Shown here piece by piece: positions 45,703 through 54,554 of a DNA stretch of 64,000 nt; positions within the stretch are counted from its first letter, which is position 1, and each line of letters starts with the position of its first letter. The position numbers and the translations under genes are program-made. The stretch lies in assembly GCF_003573545.1 (NCBI RefSeq), contig NZ_QWET01000004.1, positions 62,001 through 126,000 on the forward strand, given 5' to 3'. The stretch comes from Mariniphaga sediminis (GTDB lineage Bacteria; Bacteroidota; Bacteroidia; Bacteroidales; Prolixibacteraceae). A model generated the notes under the pieces. The model saw only the letters and a list, made by a program, of their open reading frames with translations. It made no database searches and had not been told where the DNA came from.

Positions 45703-46357
45703 ATGGAGGGATACAGGCAATTCTCAAAAACTTTACTATTCGTGCCAGTACGTTTCGTTGACGTTCTCTAAAATTCAGATCCTCTGACCATTAGGGCTCA
45801 CCCGAAAAATCCGGTGGAGTAATCTGTTTTCAGATACATTTTCCATCAATATTTTTATGCCTTATCAGACCGATTTTACTCTTTACCATGACACAAATAG
45901 TAAACAGAAAAGTCTAGGCTGCGTTCGCTTCACTCGGAAAAGCTACGTGTTCCCAGCTAAAATTACTGAAACTCGTCGTACCTCCTCAAACAGCAGTAAT
46001 TTTTTAACGCCGTCCTCACTTGTTTTCCGGCTCACCGACCGAGGCCATCGCTCCGATGTACTAAATGTTCATTTGTGGAATGGCCATCTTTGTCAATTCT
46101 TAACTTCGATTTTAATAAGTGAGCTATACCTGATGCGGGCTGTGTCAAAATTCCGTCAGTCGGGCCAATTCGAAACATTGAAAAAACGCAAAGGTTAATT
46201 TTGACATGATTCTTTTTTCTTTGTTTTTCTCATCTAGGAGAAAAATGAAGTGGGGATTGGGGCAAAGCCCCAAACAAGTGGATAATCAGTCTGTTGTTAT
46301 GAATTTTGAAAAAATTTTAGGTGATGAAGTAAAAGTCAACCTTGGTCAGGAAACTTC
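45703..46357. other. Gene-free region with inverted repeats, possible dispersed intergenic element
   Basis: No credible gene is visible in 655 bases. One plus-strand frame (45857-46198) is open for 113 codons but has no family features. Two hairpins lie near the right end: TTTTTCTC/GAGAAAAA-like at about 46226-46246 and a perfect TTGGGGC/GCCCCAA stem with 3-base loop at 46257-46273. Read on the minus strand, one frame gives a segment ending SVSVILAGNT-like (RRVSVILAGNT); I remember similar translations from intergenic DNA of other Bacteroidota, which I could not verify. Confidence 0.45.
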
Positions 46358-47233
46358 TCACTTTTTCCCCTGTTTGAACAAAATTTCTTTTTCTCTTTTG
46401 GTGAGGCTTTCGTAACCTGACTGAGCAATTTTATCCAGAATGCGGTTAATTTCTTCCTGCTGAACGTTTTGCTGCCTGTTATATTCATAATCATCGCGGG
46501 GAGGCGCTTGTTGTTTAAACGTAACTTTCATCCTGTCGCGGGGTTTAAACCAGTCTCCAACTTTATAAACAAAAGCCGACAAGCCGGCGCCCCAATCCTT
46601 TCCTTTACGAAGCTGTCCAATATAAAACCATCCCCACGCTGCTCCGCCAAGGTGAGCCAAATTTCCTCCCGGATTAGAGGTTGAGATGCCGATAACTGAA
46701 AGTACTACATAGAACGCAGCAACGTATTTCAAAGGAAACCTTCCGATAAAAAACAGGTGTATTTCGCGTTGCGGATCGTAAACAGCAACAGCCACCAAAA
46801 TAGCAAGAACAGAAGCCGAGGCTCCCAGCAATATTGCATTAACGGAAGCAAAAACCGGGAAAACATTAAACGCCAGTACATATAAAAATGCCCCTGCCAG
46901 TCCACCCATCAAATATACACTGAGCAACTTCTCTCCTTCAAAATGATACAGGAAAAGTTTACCAAACCAATACAAACCCAGAACATTGAAAAGCAGATGC
47001 AGAAAACCAGCATGTAAAAACATGTAAGTTACCGGGGTCCAAAACCTGTGTGCCAACGTATTCAAATCTGATGGAGCAGAAAGCCATTCGACCAAATGAA
47101 AAGGCTGCCCTGCCAGGTAAAAAAAGACACCGATAATTTTGATCAGTAAAAATACCCCCAGGTTAATATAAATTAACCGGGTTAAAACCGATCCTTCCTT
47201 AAATGTGCGTTTTATGTCGGCCCAAATATCCAT
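46358..47233 (-). CDS. Rhomboid family intramembrane serine protease
   Basis: The 291-residue protein has six or more transmembrane segments and the catalytic dyad of rhomboids: Ser139 in GASAS and His194 in NLAHLGG. The LHAGFLHLLFNVLGLYWFG segment (about 73-91) is the conserved helix-2 region. Its C-terminal tail (about 225-291) is soluble, charged and partly disordered. It cleaves transmembrane substrates inside the membrane. It begins right after the stop of the second rhomboid gene (TGAATG), so the two are co-transcribed and translationally coupled. Confidence 0.93.
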   Translation of the reverse strand: MDIWADIKRTFKEGSVLTRLIYINLGVFLLIKIIGVFFYLAGQPFHLVEWLSAPSDLNTLAHRFWTPVTYMFLHAGFLHLLFNVLGLYWFGKLFLYHFEGEKLLSVYLMGGLAGAFLYVLAFNVFPVFASVNAILLGASASVLAILVAVAVYDPQREIHLFFIGRFPLKYVAAFYVVLSVIGISTSNPGGNLAHLGGAAWGWFYIGQLRKGKDWGAGLSAFVYKVGDWFKPRDRMKVTFKQQAPPRDDYEYNRQQNVQQEEINRILDKIAQSGYESLTKREKEILFKQGKK

Positions 47234-48046
47234 TCAATAAAAGTGCTTTGTGGTTTTGTTCCAGTATTTAATAAGCAGGTAACCGAACAGCATACCGCCA
47301 AGGTGGGCAAAATGCGCTACATTACTTCCCGGTCGCGAAAAGCCAAGGTAAAGTTCAATTAATCCGTAACCGATAACAAAATATTTTGCTTTGATAGGAA
47401 TGGGCGGAAAAAGAAGCATCAATTGGGTATTGGGAAATAATACCCCAAAAGCAAGCAGTACTCCAAATACGGCACCTGAAGCCCCTACGGTGGGAATATC
47501 CATTTTTAAACGCAGGATACGTTCCATAAGGCTCAATCCCTCTGCTGCATAGGCCGAACTGGCCGGGTTGTCGTACCACGTATTGATAAAATCACGCACC
47601 TGCACCGAAGCATTAGGCAGGTTTTTTTTCACAAACTGATCGAGCAATTCGGGCGATGGAGTATTTCTGAACGCCTCAATGGAATTCTGGATGGCAGAAA
47701 TTTCAAGGTGGGAAACAAACATATGCAGAGCCACCGCTCCCAAGCCGGTTACAAAATAATAAATCATAAAACGGCGCGACCCCCAAACACTTTCCAGCAC
47801 GCGCCCAAACATCCAAAGGGCAAACATGTTAAAAAAGAGATGAAATAACCCCCCATGCATAAACATATGGGTAATAATCTGGTGCAACCTGAACTTTTCG
47901 GAGCCCGGATAATGCATCCCGAAAAACTCTACCAAATCAACATTTCTCGTTTGAAGAATCCACGTAGCCAGCAAAAAAAGCACATTAATTATAATGAGGT
48001 TTTTTACAACCGGTGGAATATTATTCATTACAGGTCGATAATTCAT
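47234..48046 (-). CDS. Rhomboid family intramembrane serine protease (second copy)
   Basis: The 270-residue membrane protein has Ser190 in GASGAVFG and His248 in AHLGG, with HGGLFHLFFNMFALWMFG as the conserved helix region. A loop of about 70 residues (about 115-185) between the early helices is longer than in the neighbour. It lies upstream of the other rhomboid with no gap, and divergent from no other gene: mutL follows the same orientation 73 bases upstream. Substrates are unknown. Confidence 0.93.
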   Translation of the reverse strand: MNYRPVMNNIPPVVKNLIIINVLFLLATWILQTRNVDLVEFFGMHYPGSEKFRLHQIITHMFMHGGLFHLFFNMFALWMFGRVLESVWGSRRFMIYYFVTGLGAVALHMFVSHLEISAIQNSIEAFRNTPSPELLDQFVKKNLPNASVQVRDFINTWYDNPASSAYAAEGLSLMERILRLKMDIPTVGASGAVFGVLLAFGVLFPNTQLMLLFPPIPIKAKYFVIGYGLIELYLGFSRPGSNVAHFAHLGGMLFGYLLIKYWNKTTKHFY

Positions 48047-48119
48047 AACAAAGTATTTAAACAGCCGTCCAGCAATTGCCAGACCAATTATTTAAAAACG
48101 GCAATATAACGACATATTG

Positions 48120-49970
48120 TCATTTATTAAAAGTTTTTTCGATGTCTTCCAGAGGAATGATGGTCAGAACTTTCTTCCCTTCGGGCGAATAATTGGGCGT
48201 TGCACAGGCAAAGAGATTGTCGATAAGATGGTCGATCTCCTCTTGCTTTAAATCAATTCCGTAATCGATTGCCGAAGCTTTGGCCAGCGAAATAGCCACC
48301 TGTTCTTTAGCTTTTGCCCGGGCATCAACCGGCGAATTTTTATATTCTTCCAGCAACTTTTCCACAATCATTCCGGGCGACGCCACATCCAGCATTCCAG
48401 GCGTACCGTTTATCACAAAAGTATTTTTTCCAAACTCCCGAATATCAAAACCCAACGCCTGCAAATCGGTTAGAATATTCTTCAACAATTCTGCATCGCC
48501 GGATTCCAACTCAATGGTTTGCGGGAACAATTGCTGCTGACTGGCCACTGACTCCGACTGAAGCACCTCCATGAACTTCTCGAAAAGAATACGTTCGTGA
48601 GCCCTTTTTTGATCAATTGCCATCAACCCCGATTTGACCGGAGTAAGAATAAATCGTTGTTTGAGCTGCAACACCTTTTTCCCCGAATATTTTTCAGAAG
48701 ACTGAGAACCGTAATCTCCCTGTTCTCCAAGAGGTAGCTGCGATTGTTGTTCGTGCTGTATCTTTTCTTTTGGAGGACCATATAAGTCTTCCCAATGATC
48801 CACCTGCTGCTTTTCCCGACGACTCTCATTCCATCCTCCGGAAGAAACATTTTTCTCTTGTTCAAACGGATTGTATTCTGGATTTACCTTTATTTCCGGG
48901 TACCGGATTTCCCTGTTTCCCTTTCCCAAAACAGGAATGTCGATACTGCCGTTTTGGTCAAAATCGATAGAAGGTACGACGTTGTGTTTTCCCAGGGACT
49001 CACGCACTGCAGCAAAAATGATTTGCCAGACTGCCCGTTCGTCTTCAAATTTAATCTCGGTTTTTGTGGGGTGCACGTTAATATCGATATGGGCCGGATC
49101 CATTTCCAGAAACAAGAAATAAGACGGAAAAGCATCGGCAGGCAGCAGTTTCTCAAAAGCCTGCATTACCGCCTTATGAAAATAGGGATGCCGCATGTAA
49201 CGCTTGTTCACAAAAAAGAACTGCTCTCCCATGGTTTTTTTTGCAAACTTCGGCTGGCCCACATAACCGGTAATATTCACCATGCTGGTTTCCTCCTCCA
49301 CCGGCACTAAACTCTGATTAACATTTTTCCCGAAAATATCCACTATCCGGCGGCGGAGGTTACTTTTCCCCAACTCATACAATGAGGAATAATTATGATG
49401 AAATGAAAACCGGATATCCGGATTGGGTAATGCTACGCGATGGATTTCGTTTATAATATGTCTGAGCTCAGTGGTGTTTGTTTTTAGAAATTTTCGACGG
49501 GCCGGCACATTAAAAAACAAATTTTTTACTGTAATGGTTGTCCCGTTTGAACCGGCTACCGGCTCCTGGGCTTTCACTTCCGAACCCACAATATGAACCC
49601 GCGTGCCTACTTCGTCCTCCGTTCGTTTAGAACGCAATTCCACATCGGCAATGGCCGCAATGGAAGCCATTGCTTCGCCCCTGAAGCCCATAGTACGAAT
49701 ACAAAACAGGTCGTTGGCTGAACTGATCTTTGAGGTGGCATGGCGCTCAAATGCCATACGGGCATCGGTTGGCGACATTCCGCAACCATTATCAGTTATT
49801 TTTATGAGGGTCTTCCCCGCATCTTTTATATGAATGGTAATTTCATTTGCGCCTGCATCCAGCGCATTTTCCACCAGCTCCTTCACTACCGAAGCAGGCC
49901 GCTGAATCACTTCGCCGGCAGCAATCTGGTTGGCTACCGAATCGGGTAATAATTGGATAATATCACTCAC
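48120..49970 (-). CDS. mutL: DNA mismatch repair protein MutL
   Basis: The 616-residue protein has the GHKL ATPase motifs ENALDAGA, DNGCGM and GFRGEA and the MutL/MLH segment SYFLFLEMDPAHIDINVHPTKTEI. The C-terminal metal-site region is degenerate: DQKRAHERILFE in place of DQHAxxE(x)4E, so endonuclease activity is uncertain. It starts at GTG 49970, whose G is shared with the stop of the upstream small gene. It acts with MutS in mismatch repair. No mutH is seen in the window, which is normal for Bacteroidota. Confidence 0.96.
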   Translation of the reverse strand: MSDIIQLLPDSVANQIAAGEVIQRPASVVKELVENALDAGANEITIHIKDAGKTLIKITDNGCGMSPTDARMAFERHATSKISSANDLFCIRTMGFRGEAMASIAAIADVELRSKRTEDEVGTRVHIVGSEVKAQEPVAGSNGTTITVKNLFFNVPARRKFLKTNTTELRHIINEIHRVALPNPDIRFSFHHNYSSLYELGKSNLRRRIVDIFGKNVNQSLVPVEEETSMVNITGYVGQPKFAKKTMGEQFFFVNKRYMRHPYFHKAVMQAFEKLLPADAFPSYFLFLEMDPAHIDINVHPTKTEIKFEDERAVWQIIFAAVRESLGKHNVVPSIDFDQNGSIDIPVLGKGNREIRYPEIKVNPEYNPFEQEKNVSSGGWNESRREKQQVDHWEDLYGPPKEKIQHEQQSQLPLGEQGDYGSQSSEKYSGKKVLQLKQRFILTPVKSGLMAIDQKRAHERILFEKFMEVLQSESVASQQQLFPQTIELESGDAELLKNILTDLQALGFDIREFGKNTFVINGTPGMLDVASPGMIVEKLLEEYKNSPVDARAKAKEQVAISLAKASAIDYGIDLKQEEIDHLIDNLFACATPNYSPEGKKVLTIIPLEDIEKTFNK

Positions 49971-50281
49971 TAAAACGTAAAATCAGAATAAAAAAACAGA
50001 TAAAAAACCAGCGTCAAAATTATTATCAGAACGATAAGTCGTGTATTGGATGCTCTCCGCGCATTTCCCGATGACTTGGAAAAACCCTCCTGGGCTCTTC
50101 TAAACTGCCCTTTAACGTTAGGACGAAAAGGCTGGCCACTATCTTTTCTTTCCTCCTTAATGCCCAGCTCCTCCTTTATTTTACGTTCTCTTTCTTCACG
50201 TTCCTCCTTGTCGGGATTATAAAATCTCGGACTGATATTAAACTTTTTCGCTCCTGGAAGATGAAAAAATCGCCCAATCAT
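49970..50281 (-). CDS. Small membrane-anchored protein upstream of mutL
   Basis: From ATG 50281 this is a 103-residue protein with a charged central part (about 25-45, KEEREERERKIKEEL) and a C-terminal transmembrane helix (about 80-99, RLIVLIIILTLVFYLFFY). It is probably tail-anchored in the inner membrane. Its stop overlaps the mutL GTG start by one base (TAGTG), so both are coupled. I do not recognise a function. A longer frame from 50380 overlaps the alcohol dehydrogenase gene and is less likely. Confidence 0.65.
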   Translation of the reverse strand: MIGRFFHLPGAKKFNISPRFYNPDKEEREERERKIKEELGIKEERKDSGQPFRPNVKGQFRRAQEGFSKSSGNARRASNTRLIVLIIILTLVFYLFFYSDFTF

Positions 50282-50330
50282 ATTCGTTTTGTTTATTTCT
50301 GCAAAGATACGCTTTATTCTGAAAATGTAT

Positions 50331-51488
50331 TCAGACTGATTTTTCAAGTATCTCCAGCAGGTATTTATCATTAAGCTCAACAGGATTTCCTTTCATACTA
50401 CTTGCCTTTTTGGCTTTTTCAACCAAAACAGGGAAGTCAGCCGCCGAAAGTCCGAATGCAGAAAGAGCCGGAATGTTAAGGAACTGAACCATTTCCCTGG
50501 CCCATTGAATTCCGTCAGTAGCCCCTGCTTCCGGATTGCCCGTTAAAATCTGCGCTACTTCGTTGTATTTTGCCAATGTTTGTTGTTGGTTTTGTTGCGT
50601 AACAGCTCTGAGGTTTACTTCCATTACCGCAGGCAGCAATGTAGCACAGACCGCTCCGTGCGGGACAGGAAACATCCCTCCCATTGGCCCGGCAAAACCA
50701 TGCACGGCGCCCAGTTTTACATTGGCAAGCGACATACCCCCTAACATGCTGGCAAACGACATATCTTCACGGGCTTTCAAGTCTGTACCATTCTCAAAAG
50801 CTTTTTTTAAAGAAGCAGCAACCCGGTGCATTCCTTCCCGGCAAAAGGTGTCGATGAATGGATTTGCCTGGTTGGAAACAAATGTTTCAAGCAAGTGTGT
50901 CAATGCATCCATTCCGGTTGTGGCCGTAATTTCAGGCGGCATAGAAACGGTGAGTTCCGGATCTACTACTGCCACATCCGGAAACATCAGCGGGCTGCGA
51001 AGGCTCACTTTTACGCGGTGCTCAGGCGAATGGATAACTGCATTTTTGGTGACCTCGGCACCTGTACCGGCAGTGGTTGGAATGGCAATAAACGGCAGCG
51101 GTTTTTCCAACAGCTTTTGCCCTTTTCCAATCACTTCCAGGTAATCCAACAGTTCCCCTTTATTGGGAACCAGGGCTGCAATGGCCTTGGCACTGTCAAT
51201 TACACTGCCGCCACCCAACCCGACAACCACATCGCAACCGGTCTCGCGAGCCATTTTCACCCCTTCTGAAATGATACCGGCAGAAGGTTCTGTACCCACG
51301 CTAAAGTAATTCACTTCAAATTCTCCCGATAGTAAACTTTCGGCTAAAGGTTTTGCACGCTCCCTTTTTTCCCCGGTAACCAATAAAATATTCCGGCCCA
51401 TTCCTTCCAGCATCTGCCGAACTTTTTTTACCGTCCCGGTTCCAAAAACGATTTGCGTTGCTGTTACAAATTCAAAATTTAGTCCCAT
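50331..51488 (-). CDS. Iron-containing alcohol dehydrogenase
   Basis: The 385-residue protein is a type III alcohol dehydrogenase, with the NAD(P) and metal-binding segments [16 protein letters not shown] (about residues 90-105), [15 protein letters not shown], and the metal ligands in [27 protein letters not shown] and [14 protein letters not shown]. It oxidises or reduces alcohols or aldehydes in the cytoplasm. It overlaps the small monooxygenase gene by 10 bases (GGATGGGACTAA), so they form a coupled pair. The substrate is unknown. Confidence 0.93.
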   Translation of the reverse strand: MGLNFEFVTATQIVFGTGTVKKVRQMLEGMGRNILLVTGEKRERAKPLAESLLSGEFEVNYFSVGTEPSAGIISEGVKMARETGCDVVVGLGGGSVIDSAKAIAALVPNKGELLDYLEVIGKGQKLLEKPLPFIAIPTTAGTGAEVTKNAVIHSPEHRVKVSLRSPLMFPDVAVVDPELTVSMPPEITATTGMDALTHLLETFVSNQANPFIDTFCREGMHRVAASLKKAFENGTDLKAREDMSFASMLGGMSLANVKLGAVHGFAGPMGGMFPVPHGAVCATLLPAVMEVNLRAVTQQNQQQTLAKYNEVAQILTGNPEAGATDGIQWAREMVQFLNIPALSAFGLSAADFPVLVEKAKKASSMKGNPVELNDKYLLEILEKSV

Positions 51489-51787
51489 CCCTTATCTTCC
51501 GGAAAAACGTTAAAAAACTTCACTGAACTGCGTGGTTCGGCCATCATGCCGGCAACGGAATCGCGCCAACGCTGGTAATGCTTGGTCTCCTTATGTTTTG
51601 CCGGATCTTCCGGGGTCCTGTACACTTCCACCAAAACAAACCGGGTGGGATCGTCCTGCTGTTGCACCAAATCGAACCGGGCAATTCCGGGTTCCTTCAA
51701 ACTGTTGCGGGCATTCTCCACCGTAGCTTGTTTAAAATCTTCTATCCGGTCTTCTTTTACATGAACAAATACGTGAACAACAAACAT
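51479..51787 (-). CDS. Antibiotic biosynthesis monooxygenase-like (ABM/YgiN family) protein
   Basis: From ATG 51787 this is a 102-residue, single-domain ABM protein: [40 protein letters not shown], then [25 protein letters not shown]. Family members are dimeric ferredoxin-like folds with quinol or autoinducer-related monooxygenase activity (YgiN, LsrG) or unknown roles. It overlaps the alcohol dehydrogenase start by 10 bases, hinting at a common carbonyl or quinone substrate. An upstream start at 51865 would add 26 residues without family support. Confidence 0.85.
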   Translation of the reverse strand: MFVVHVFVHVKEDRIEDFKQATVENARNSLKEPGIARFDLVQQQDDPTRFVLVEVYRTPEDPAKHKETKHYQRWRDSVAGMMAEPRSSVKFFNVFPEDKGWD

Positions 51788-51898
51788 AACTTCATCTTTT
51801 CTGACGAAATTACAAAAAAGTGGGTGAAATGAGATAGCTACAATCCTCAAAGTAGCTCCACTCACGGTGAAAGTACAGTCGTAAAATAAAGGAATAGT

Positions 51899-53206
51899 TT
51901 ACTTCTGCCTGAAATACACCTGAATGGGCACACCTGTAAAATCGAAATTTTCCCTGATTTTATTTTCAATATACCGCTTGTAAGGTTCACGAATGTACTG
52001 GGGCAAATTGGCAAAAAGTGCAAACGCCGGTGTAGGGGAAGGTAACTGAGTTACATATTTAATTTTAATGTATTTCCCTTTTACAGAAGGTGGCGGATAA
52101 GTTTCCACCGCTTCAAGCAACACCTCGTTCAGCTTAGAAGTTTTAATACGGTTTTTCCGGTTTTTAAAAACCTGCATGGCAATATCCAGCGCTTTATGCA
52201 CCCGCTGTTTGGTTTTCGCCGAAATAAAAATAATAGGAACATCGGTAAACGGGGCAATACGTTCACGGATTTCAGCTTCCACCTGCCGGGTCGAATAGCC
52301 GTCTTTTTCAATCAAATCCCACTTATTAACTAAAATAACCACGCCCTTTTTGTTTCGCACAATCAGGTTGAACACATTCACATCCTGCGCTTCCATTCCA
52401 CGGGTGGCATCAACGAGCAACAGGCACACATCGGAACTTTCAATAGTACGCACCGAACGCAACACTGAATAAAACTCAATATCGTCGTGCACTTTTCCTT
52501 TTTTACGGAGTCCGGCAGTATCGATAATGACAAAATCATGTCCGAATTTGTTGTAGCGGGTGTGAATGGAATCGCGGGTTGTTCCGGCAATGTCAGTAAC
52601 AATGTAGCGTTCTTCTCCGAGTAGCGTATTGATAAATGAAGATTTTCCCACATTAGGGCGACCTACCACCGAAAGGTAGGGTAGTTCGTGCTCCTCATCG
52701 CTACCGGATGTTTCTGCAAAACTATTAATTACCTGATCGAGCATATCACCGGTGCCGCTTCCGGTCATTGACGAAATACAGAAAATCTCACCCAATCCAA
52801 GGCCATAAAACTCCTGCGCATCAGGGATTCGCTGGTTATTATCCACCTTATTCACAGTTACTACTACTTTTTTTCCACTTCGGCGGAGAATGGCCGCAAC
52901 AGCATCGTCCAGGTCGGTAATGCCCAATTCCACATCAACTACAAACAAAATTACGTCGGCTTCGTCGATGGCCAGATGCACCTGTTTGTTGATTTCAGCT
53001 TCGAATACATCGCCGGAGTTGACAACATACCCACCGGTATCGATAACCGAAAATACTTTCCCGTTCCATTCAGACTTTCCGTAATTGCGGTCACGGGTAA
53101 CACCCGATACCTCATCCACAATCGCTTCCCGCGATTCGGTAAGCCGGTTAAACAACGTCGATTTACCCACATTGGGGCGTCCTACTATGGCTAATATTCT
53201 ACTCAT
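51899..53206 (-). CDS. der: Ribosome biogenesis GTPase Der (EngA)
   Basis: The 435-residue protein has two tandem GTPase domains: [18 protein letters not shown] (residues 6-23) with NKVD, and [17 protein letters not shown] (about 180) with NKWD. A C-terminal KH-like domain (about 350-435) follows. Der is needed for 50S subunit maturation. It follows era on the same strand after 158 bases containing the era terminator. Length and motif order are normal. Confidence 0.98.
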   Translation of the reverse strand: MSRILAIVGRPNVGKSTLFNRLTESREAIVDEVSGVTRDRNYGKSEWNGKVFSVIDTGGYVVNSGDVFEAEINKQVHLAIDEADVILFVVDVELGITDLDDAVAAILRRSGKKVVVTVNKVDNNQRIPDAQEFYGLGLGEIFCISSMTGSGTGDMLDQVINSFAETSGSDEEHELPYLSVVGRPNVGKSSFINTLLGEERYIVTDIAGTTRDSIHTRYNKFGHDFVIIDTAGLRKKGKVHDDIEFYSVLRSVRTIESSDVCLLLVDATRGMEAQDVNVFNLIVRNKKGVVILVNKWDLIEKDGYSTRQVEAEIRERIAPFTDVPIIFISAKTKQRVHKALDIAMQVFKNRKNRIKTSKLNEVLLEAVETYPPPSVKGKYIKIKYVTQLPSPTPAFALFANLPQYIREPYKRYIENKIRENFDFTGVPIQVYFRQK

Positions 53207-53330
53207 TTTTCATTTAAATTAGCAACCTGCTTTTGACATGGTTACATTCGTTTGGATCATCTATTTTCGAAAAATGCACATTTTTTTCAAAAATGAATTT
53301 CCTTGAATCTTGTTATATTTCTTACACCGT

Positions 53331-53363
53331 GCAAAAGCAGGGCGCTCATTCTCCCTGTTTTGC
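53331..53363 (-). terminator. Candidate terminator of era
   Basis: On the minus strand GCAAAACAGGG (53363-53353) pairs with CCCTGCTTTTGC (53342-53331) with one bulge around a 10-base loop. It lies directly after the era stop. The T-run is interrupted (CTTTTGC), so termination strength is uncertain. Confidence 0.6.
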
Positions 53364-53364
53364 T

Positions 53365-54249
53365 CTAAAAAGCTTCGTATCCAAAGTTTTTCAACTGATT
53401 CTCTTTGTTGCGCCAGTCTTTGGCCACTTTCACAAACAATTCCAGGTATACTTTCTTTCCAAAAAACTCCTCTGCATCCCTTCGGGCTTCGGTTCCCACT
53501 TTTTTTAGCATCTTTCCCTCTTTCCCGATGATAATCCCTTTCTGCGTATCGCGGGCCACATATATTACTGTACGCACATCGATAAGATTTCCTTGTTCTT
53601 TAAATGTCTCCACTTCGACCTCCACTGAGTAGGGAACTTCTTTTTGATAGTTCAGCAATATTTTTTCGCGGATAATCTCCTGCATAAAAAAACGCTCGTT
53701 GCGATCGGTAAGGGAATCTTTTTCAAAAAAAGGCGGACTCTCGGGCAGCAACTCCAAAATACGGTCGAAAACCGGTTCAATGTTAAATCTTTCCATCGCG
53801 GAAACCGGAAAAACAGTAGCGCCGGGAAATACTTCGCTCCAATAATCGAACAATGCGGTTACCTCATTTTGATCCGACAGATCAATTTTATTGATCAGCA
53901 CAATCACCGGCATATTTGATTTGCGTATCCGATCGATGTATTCAGGATTTTTACCCCGTTTTTCCACCACATCGGTCACAAACAAAATTACGTCTGCATC
54001 AATAAGGGCAGTATCCACAAACTTCATCATCGATTCCTGAAGCTTGTAGCCTGGCTTTAAAATACCCGGTGTGTCAGAATAAACAATCTGAAAATCTTCT
54101 CCGTTCACAATTCCCTTAATGCGGTGACGGGTTGTCTGCATCTTTTTTGTAATAATTGACAACTTCTCGCCCACCAGGGCATTCATTACTGTGGATTTCC
54201 CCACGTTGGGATTTCCTATAATATTAACAAAACCAGCTCTATGCGTCAT
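53365..54249 (-). CDS. era: GTPase Era
   Basis: The 294-residue protein has the G1 motif GNPNVGKSTVMNALVG (residues 11-26), G3 DTPG, G4 NKID and the C-terminal KH domain (about 200-290) with GIIIGKEGKMLKKVGTEARRDAEEFFGKKVYLELFVKV. Era binds the 3' end of 16S rRNA in 30S assembly. It is followed by der. The start codon at 54249 fits the usual N-terminus (THRAGFVNIIG). Confidence 0.98.
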   Translation of the reverse strand: MTHRAGFVNIIGNPNVGKSTVMNALVGEKLSIITKKMQTTRHRIKGIVNGEDFQIVYSDTPGILKPGYKLQESMMKFVDTALIDADVILFVTDVVEKRGKNPEYIDRIRKSNMPVIVLINKIDLSDQNEVTALFDYWSEVFPGATVFPVSAMERFNIEPVFDRILELLPESPPFFEKDSLTDRNERFFMQEIIREKILLNYQKEVPYSVEVEVETFKEQGNLIDVRTVIYVARDTQKGIIIGKEGKMLKKVGTEARRDAEEFFGKKVYLELFVKVAKDWRNKENQLKNFGYEAF

Positions 54250-54554
54250 TCTTTAATTTTTCAATCTGACATTCAAGATTCCTCTTTGCAATCCCACTCC
54301 CCTGTTTTTATTCCCTCTGAACAAGGGCAGATGAAGAACATTTACAATTCATTAAAAATCAGCGCAAAGATAATTCATTTAAGTAATCCGGGAAGTTTTT
54401 ATCCATTCGTTTTCATTTATTAATTGATTGTTATTTCCGGCTTTCTTCCTGTTAAAAGAATTTAAAAAAAATATTCCTGATGCGTGTGTCATTGGTCGTT
54501 ACGGTTTTTTTTTGTATTTTACTGCAAAAGCTTTAATTGTTCAAAATAAATATT
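54250..54554. other. Spacer between era and the KamA-like gene
   Basis: About 305 AT-rich bases separate two divergent genes. I see no gene, terminator or clear TAnnTTTG promoter; a run of T residues at about 54506-54515 is the only striking feature. Confidence 0.5.

Noticed and set aside
45857-46198. Plus-strand open frame of 113 codons in the gene-free region
   Set aside because: It has no signal, no family motif, no plausible start signals, and unlike real genes here it is rich in Ser/Arg/Leu with no hydrophobic core pattern; treated as chance reading through a non-coding element.
50536-51144. Plus-strand open frame of 202 codons opposite the iron-type alcohol dehydrogenase
   Set aside because: The alcohol dehydrogenase motifs are all on the other strand; the frame is a shadow.
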